Assembly (NCBI RefSeq): GCF_030812855.1
Contig: NZ_JAUSTK010000035.1
Location: 1 to 55,087, forward strand
Reading direction: 5' to 3'
Length of the DNA: 55,087 bases
Source of the DNA: Paenibacillus wynnii
GTDB lineage: Bacteria > Bacillota > Bacilli > Paenibacillales > Paenibacillaceae
Shown here: positions 51,915 to 55,087 of the stretch, in pieces
How positions within the stretch are numbered: the stretch's first letter is position 1
Layout: each line of letters opens with the position of its first letter
Translations under genes and position numbers: made by a program
Notes under the pieces: generated by a model
Told to the model about the DNA's origin: nothing
Databases searched by the model: none
The model's input: the letters and a program-made list of their open reading frames with translations, nothing else

Positions 51915-53318
51915 TTACAGCTTCAGATACTCTTTTATCCCATCTACGATGGCTTGAGCCGCTTTGGTTTGAACGCTCTCTGACATCATAGCCTCTTCTT
52001 CAGGCAGATTACTTAAAAAACCCACTTCGAGAAGAACTGCGGGCATCGTTGTTTCTCGAATGACTTGTAAGCTGCCGTTTTTTACACCACGATCTTTTAG
52101 TCCCATTGCTTCGACCAAATGCTTATGAACGATGTTAGCAAGTTCCTCACTACTTGCACGCTGGTAATAGAACGTCTCGGTTCCCGTTGTCTGTGGGGAA
52201 GAGAGTACGCTGTTTCCATGGATGGATACAAACACATCTGCATTCAGATCGTTAGCTAATTTAACCCGTTCTGAACGTGTAGGATAAACATCTGTTTCGC
52301 GAGTCATGACCACTTCTATTTCGGGTTCTTGTAACAAGATCGCCTGAACTTTAAGGGCTAAAGCAAGGTTGAAATCCTTCTCATGTTTGTTTGTAATACT
52401 TGTTGTACCTGGATCGCTTCCTCCATGGCCTGGATCAATAACTACGACTTTTTTGCCTGAATCACTAATCGGGGTTGCTGGTGTCGGATCGTTTACCATA
52501 ATCAAATCAAGAATAAATTTGCCGTCGATGTATTGTTGATTATAACTAACCGAACTCACATTGTTTAATTCAATAACTATTCGAACTTGGGCTGGATCAT
52601 TTTTGAAAAGAGAATAGCGCACTTCAGTAAGATTCGGAATATCACCAGTACTTAATTTCCCCATAGATCCAGTTGGTGCTGGTTGACTCAGATTACCGAA
52701 ATTCGTAGATGGGAAATCCACTACAATACGGTCGGGATTTTTCAATGTAGTAATCACTGGAGTAACCTCACGATCTAACGAGACGACGAGTTGATTGTTT
52801 GCATAATTTATTTCGTGAACAAGGTTGGTTGTCGCGTCATTTTGACTACTGTTGGCTGAAGACGATGGTGGAGAAGTAGTAGGGGTGCTTGCTAGAGTAA
52901 CTATCTTTTCTTGGTTATTCCAGCCTACCTTCAAGCCCATTTCTTCACTAACAAATCGAATTGGAACGACAACGGTATTTTTGATTATTTGTGGGGCAAT
53001 ATTAAGCGAAACGGTACTGTTATCGACGGACGCCTCTTGCTTTCCAACAGTTAATGTAATTGTTTTAGAGCCTTGTTGAATATTTACATTCTGTGTTTTT
53101 TGATCCCAAATCACGTTAAACTCTAAGTTCTCGGCTACCACTCGAATGGGAATCATAATATTGTTGCGAACATTTACGACTTCAACTTCATTAGGTAGAT
53201 TTAGCTCCTGGCCATCTAAAATAATTTTTGTTTGAGTTGTTGCTGCATGAGACTGAACTGGCATGAAGAAGAATAGTATTAGTGCGCTAAATAAAAACAA
53301 TAGTACTGATTTTTTCAT
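51915..53318 (-). CDS. N-acetylmuramoyl-L-alanine amidase with stalk and AMIN domains
   Basis: 467 residues. Signal peptide (LFLFSALILFFFMPVQSHA), a stalk domain (about 30-145: MIPIRVVAENLEFNVIWD, VVPIRFVSEEMGLKVGW), Ser/Pro linker, an AMIN domain (about 165-280) that targets peptidoglycan, and Amidase_3. Zinc ligands and catalytic residues appear as VVVIDPGHGGSDPG, KHEKDFN, SIHGN and LLEVGFLSN. It cleaves the amide bond between muramic acid and the stem peptide, as in sporulation or growth autolysins. The start follows CGAGGTG. Confidence 0.92.
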   Translation of the reverse strand: MKKSVLLFLFSALILFFFMPVQSHAATTQTKIILDGQELNLPNEVEVVNVRNNIMIPIRVVAENLEFNVIWDQKTQNVNIQQGSKTITLTVGKQEASVDNSTVSLNIAPQIIKNTVVVPIRFVSEEMGLKVGWNNQEKIVTLASTPTTSPPSSSANSSQNDATTNLVHEINYANNQLVVSLDREVTPVITTLKNPDRIVVDFPSTNFGNLSQPAPTGSMGKLSTGDIPNLTEVRYSLFKNDPAQVRIVIELNNVSSVSYNQQYIDGKFILDLIMVNDPTPATPISDSGKKVVVIDPGHGGSDPGTTSITNKHEKDFNLALALKVQAILLQEPEIEVVMTRETDVYPTRSERVKLANDLNADVFVSIHGNSVLSSPQTTGTETFYYQRASSEELANIVHKHLVEAMGLKDRGVKNGSLQVIRETTMPAVLLEVGFLSNLPEEEAMMSESVQTKAAQAIVDGIKEYLKL

Positions 53319-53339
53319 TTTACACCTCGGTTTAAAATT

Positions 53340-53410
53340 AACGTCTTACCATCAAGTATGCGGGGGATTATCATTCACCTCCTGCGACCCGCAAGGTAGC
53401 TTAAGAACAC
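53340..53410 (-). promoter_or_regulatory. Hairpin in the leader of the amidase gene
   Basis: GCGGG (53360-53364) pairs with CCCGC (53388-53392), in a GC-rich island within the AT-rich gap 53319-53658. Cell-wall amidase genes can have ydaO-type c-di-AMP riboswitches, but I cannot match its conserved segments here. Nothing else is seen in the gap. Confidence 0.25.
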
Positions 53411-53658
53411 TATTTGCTTTAATATTACATAATTCTACATTTATACATATTTATCCTGTAAATATGAGAAATTTTGTGAAAATACATATAATTGTTACAA
53501 ATGGATGGATTATATTATACAATTAATAGTAAATATTTCATGGAGGGGCTTTTATTTAAAAATATAAGCGATTAAATCTGAAGTAATGTTGCTACTGTTG
53601 CTTTGTCGCGAGCATCACGGGGGTTAAATAAACTCTATTATATGTAAGGAGAAATCTT

Positions 53659-54813
53659 ATGAAAAAAATGATTCAAATTTTGATCTGTTGCAGTCTAAGT
53701 ATAAGCTTTATTTCTGCATTTAATATTCATTCCGCCAAAGCGGCATCCTCTTATACGGTTGTGATAAATGATATAAATCCGATCGATAACCCTGTTTTTT
53801 TAGAAGGATTGAACTACATTCCGTTAAAGTCTAGCCTTGCAATATTAGGTTATCACGTTGAGTGGATCCAATCTGATCGTAGTTTAAAGATATACTCCCC
53901 TGATCAGACTGTTGTAATAAATATGAATTCTAAAAAAATAAATATTAATGGAAAGTTATCTGCTGAATATAAAAATGAAATTATTAATATGGATGGTCAT
54001 TCCTTAATTACTGCAAGATATCTAGCTAAAATAATGAAATGTTCCCTTATAGTTGAGGGGGGGATTATCAATATAAAAAGTAAAAATCAATTTATATTAG
54101 GAGAATCACCACACATAACCTATTGGTTAAGTAACAATGGTTCTCTTTTTAGTTTAAATAAAGATATGGATGAGGCTCCTAAACTTACTGGGAAAATAAA
54201 TTTAACATTAAGCGATGAAGGTTATTCCAAAATGACAATTAATAGTATCAGCAATCCCAATTCCTTTGTTGTAACAGCTACTAAATTTAGTGGAGAGCCC
54301 TTGATTTTTACTAGATCGGTTAAAATTTTTGTTAAAGATAATAAAATAGTAGAGTCGGTTGTGTTTGGGAATGAGGAAACGATTGAAACATCAAAACTCG
54401 GAGATTTATGGGTTTTTAATGATGGACAGGTAATAAAATATTTAAATGACCACGGTGAGATTATAAAAACTATCAAAATAAATGAAATAATTGCGAAGGA
54501 TTCTTATTCAATTGATGGTTTTGACGGAGATCATATCGTCATTCTCAGATCAGAAACTAAAAAAAACCTGTGGGTTATTGATACAAGTACTAATCGAAGT
54601 TTTCTTCTCTACAAAAAACTGCTAAGCAAAGAGGAGCAAGCTTCAATTGAAAGAAATGCCGATATTACTGATATGCATTATGGCGATAATCTACATTTAA
54701 AATCGAAGAACGGAAATGTTCTATCGTTTAATTATTTCAGCTATCTACAAGGGGCTAAAGATATTACCCTTATGGTAGATATAAAAGATATTGAAAAATA
54801 TTTTTTGGATTAA
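53659..54813 (+). CDS. Exported protein with degenerate stalk domain
   Basis: 384 residues, markedly AT-rich against neighbours. Signal peptide (LICCSLSISFISAFNIHSAKA), then a stalk-like domain (about 30-145: NPVFLEGLNYIPLKSSLAIL, YHVEWIQSDRSLKIYS, GHSLITARYLAKIMKCSL). The C-terminal 240 residues are beta-rich (LGDLWVFNDGQVIKYLNDHG, HIVILRSETKKNLWVID) with a propeller-like feel, but I do not recognise a family. AAGGAGAAA before ATG 53659. Low GC suggests acquired DNA. Confidence 0.6.
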   Translation: MKKMIQILICCSLSISFISAFNIHSAKAASSYTVVINDINPIDNPVFLEGLNYIPLKSSLAILGYHVEWIQSDRSLKIYSPDQTVVINMNSKKININGKLSAEYKNEIINMDGHSLITARYLAKIMKCSLIVEGGIINIKSKNQFILGESPHITYWLSNNGSLFSLNKDMDEAPKLTGKINLTLSDEGYSKMTINSISNPNSFVVTATKFSGEPLIFTRSVKIFVKDNKIVESVVFGNEETIETSKLGDLWVFNDGQVIKYLNDHGEIIKTIKINEIIAKDSYSIDGFDGDHIVILRSETKKNLWVIDTSTNRSFLLYKKLLSKEEQASIERNADITDMHYGDNLHLKSKNGNVLSFNYFSYLQGAKDITLMVDIKDIEKYFLD

Positions 54814-54837
54814 AAAACACATATAATACCGGAAGAA

Positions 54838-54911
54838 GAAAATATATATGTTGTGTAATAAACCCTTGGTGCATCGGTTGTTGATGCGGCAAGGGTTTTG
54901 AATATTTTATA
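54838..54911 (+). repeat. Terminator-type direct repeat (copy 2)
   Basis: ACCCTTG-GTGCATC and GATGC-GGCAAGGGT form the same hairpin as copy 1 at 50046-50120, here just after the gene at 53659. Confidence 0.8.
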
Positions 54912-54917
54912 GTGGAC

Positions 54918-55087
54918 CAACAAGTAAATAAGTGTACTTTGTGCAATTATATCAGGAGGGTATAGTCATCTTTAGTGTTTTAGTGTACTTTATGCACTAG
55001 ACATGCATAGAACCTTACACGAAATCGAAAAACTAAAAAAGTAATAATTTTACAGTTGTGTTTTTTGGATAAAGTGAAAAAAATCAA
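54918..55087 (+). repeat. Partial family A units at the window end
   Basis: AAGTGTACTTTGTGCAATTA (about 54930) and AGTGTACTTTATGCACTAG (about 54982) are two units of the family A motif. The window ends shortly after; no gene is seen. Confidence 0.65.

Noticed and set aside
53319..53658. ydaO (c-di-AMP) riboswitch before the amidase gene
   Set aside because: Only one GC hairpin is clear; the conserved core segments could not be matched by eye.

Overview
The window looks like chromosomal DNA from a Paenibacillus or a close relative (Bacillota, moderate GC, strong AGGAGG-type ribosome binding sites). Pointers are a caa3 cytochrome oxidase operon under carbon and redox-type control signals, a YwaC-type small alarmone synthetase, a two-part polyprenyl diphosphate synthase, stalk-domain (copper amine oxidase N-terminal) exported proteins, and several families of short palindromic intergenic repeats. 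I see no rRNA, tRNA, CRISPR array or prophage.

Layout. 1-8300 is an accessory zone with many broken genes: a sugar isomerase remnant, an ASCH protein, a glycogen-binding-fold protein, a frameshifted NucA/NucB-type polymorphic toxin with a DUF2625 immunity candidate, the wreck of a second toxin/immunity pair, an alpha/beta hydrolase and an HD-GYP protein with a large internal deletion. 8390-23600 is the most interesting block. It carries eetA-eetB-like genes, an ECF transporter module (ecfA1-ecfA2-ecfT), a U32 peptidase-like protein, a class III aminotransferase and a UbiA prenyltransferase on the + strand; then an island with a broken metalloprotease; then, on the - strand, polyprenyl synthase subunits, a type II NADH dehydrogenase with a membrane C-terminal extension, and a two-domain FMN-binding lipoprotein. 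These are most of the parts of the flavin-based extracellular electron transfer (EET) system described in Listeria monocytogenes. NADH is oxidised by Ndh2, electrons pass to a demethylmenaquinone-type quinone, and the surface flavoprotein delivers them outside the cell. The U32 and aminotransferase genes between the transporter and prenyltransferase genes are not part of the Listeria set as I know it, and may point to a modified quinone or accessory chemistry.

24281-37800 is mostly ordinary chromosome: an orphan histidine kinase, an MFS transporter, a short SDR, RidA, a SNF2 helicase, SasA alarmone synthetase, a zinc-ribbon protein, a TrmB regulator, xpt, a lipid kinase and a DUF4870 protein. 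38276-44700 is the caa3 oxidase operon ctaCDEF with ctaG and a DUF420 assembly-type gene, preceded by a perfect cre match and tandem ResD-like boxes. 45345-49780 is a YtrA-type GntR regulator with two ABC ATPases and two permeases, behind a promoter overlapped by a palindromic operator. 49817-54813 holds small membrane proteins, stalk-domain proteins, a GerMN lipoprotein and a cell-wall amidase, bracketed by two copies of a 75-bp terminator-like direct repeat.

Intergenic DNA is unusually structured. At least three unrelated repeat families each occur as a cluster of about four degenerate 20-25 bp units. One such cluster appears inserted inside a copy of another family. A G/C-skewed heptamer array of telomere-like sequence sits beside the prenyltransferase gene.
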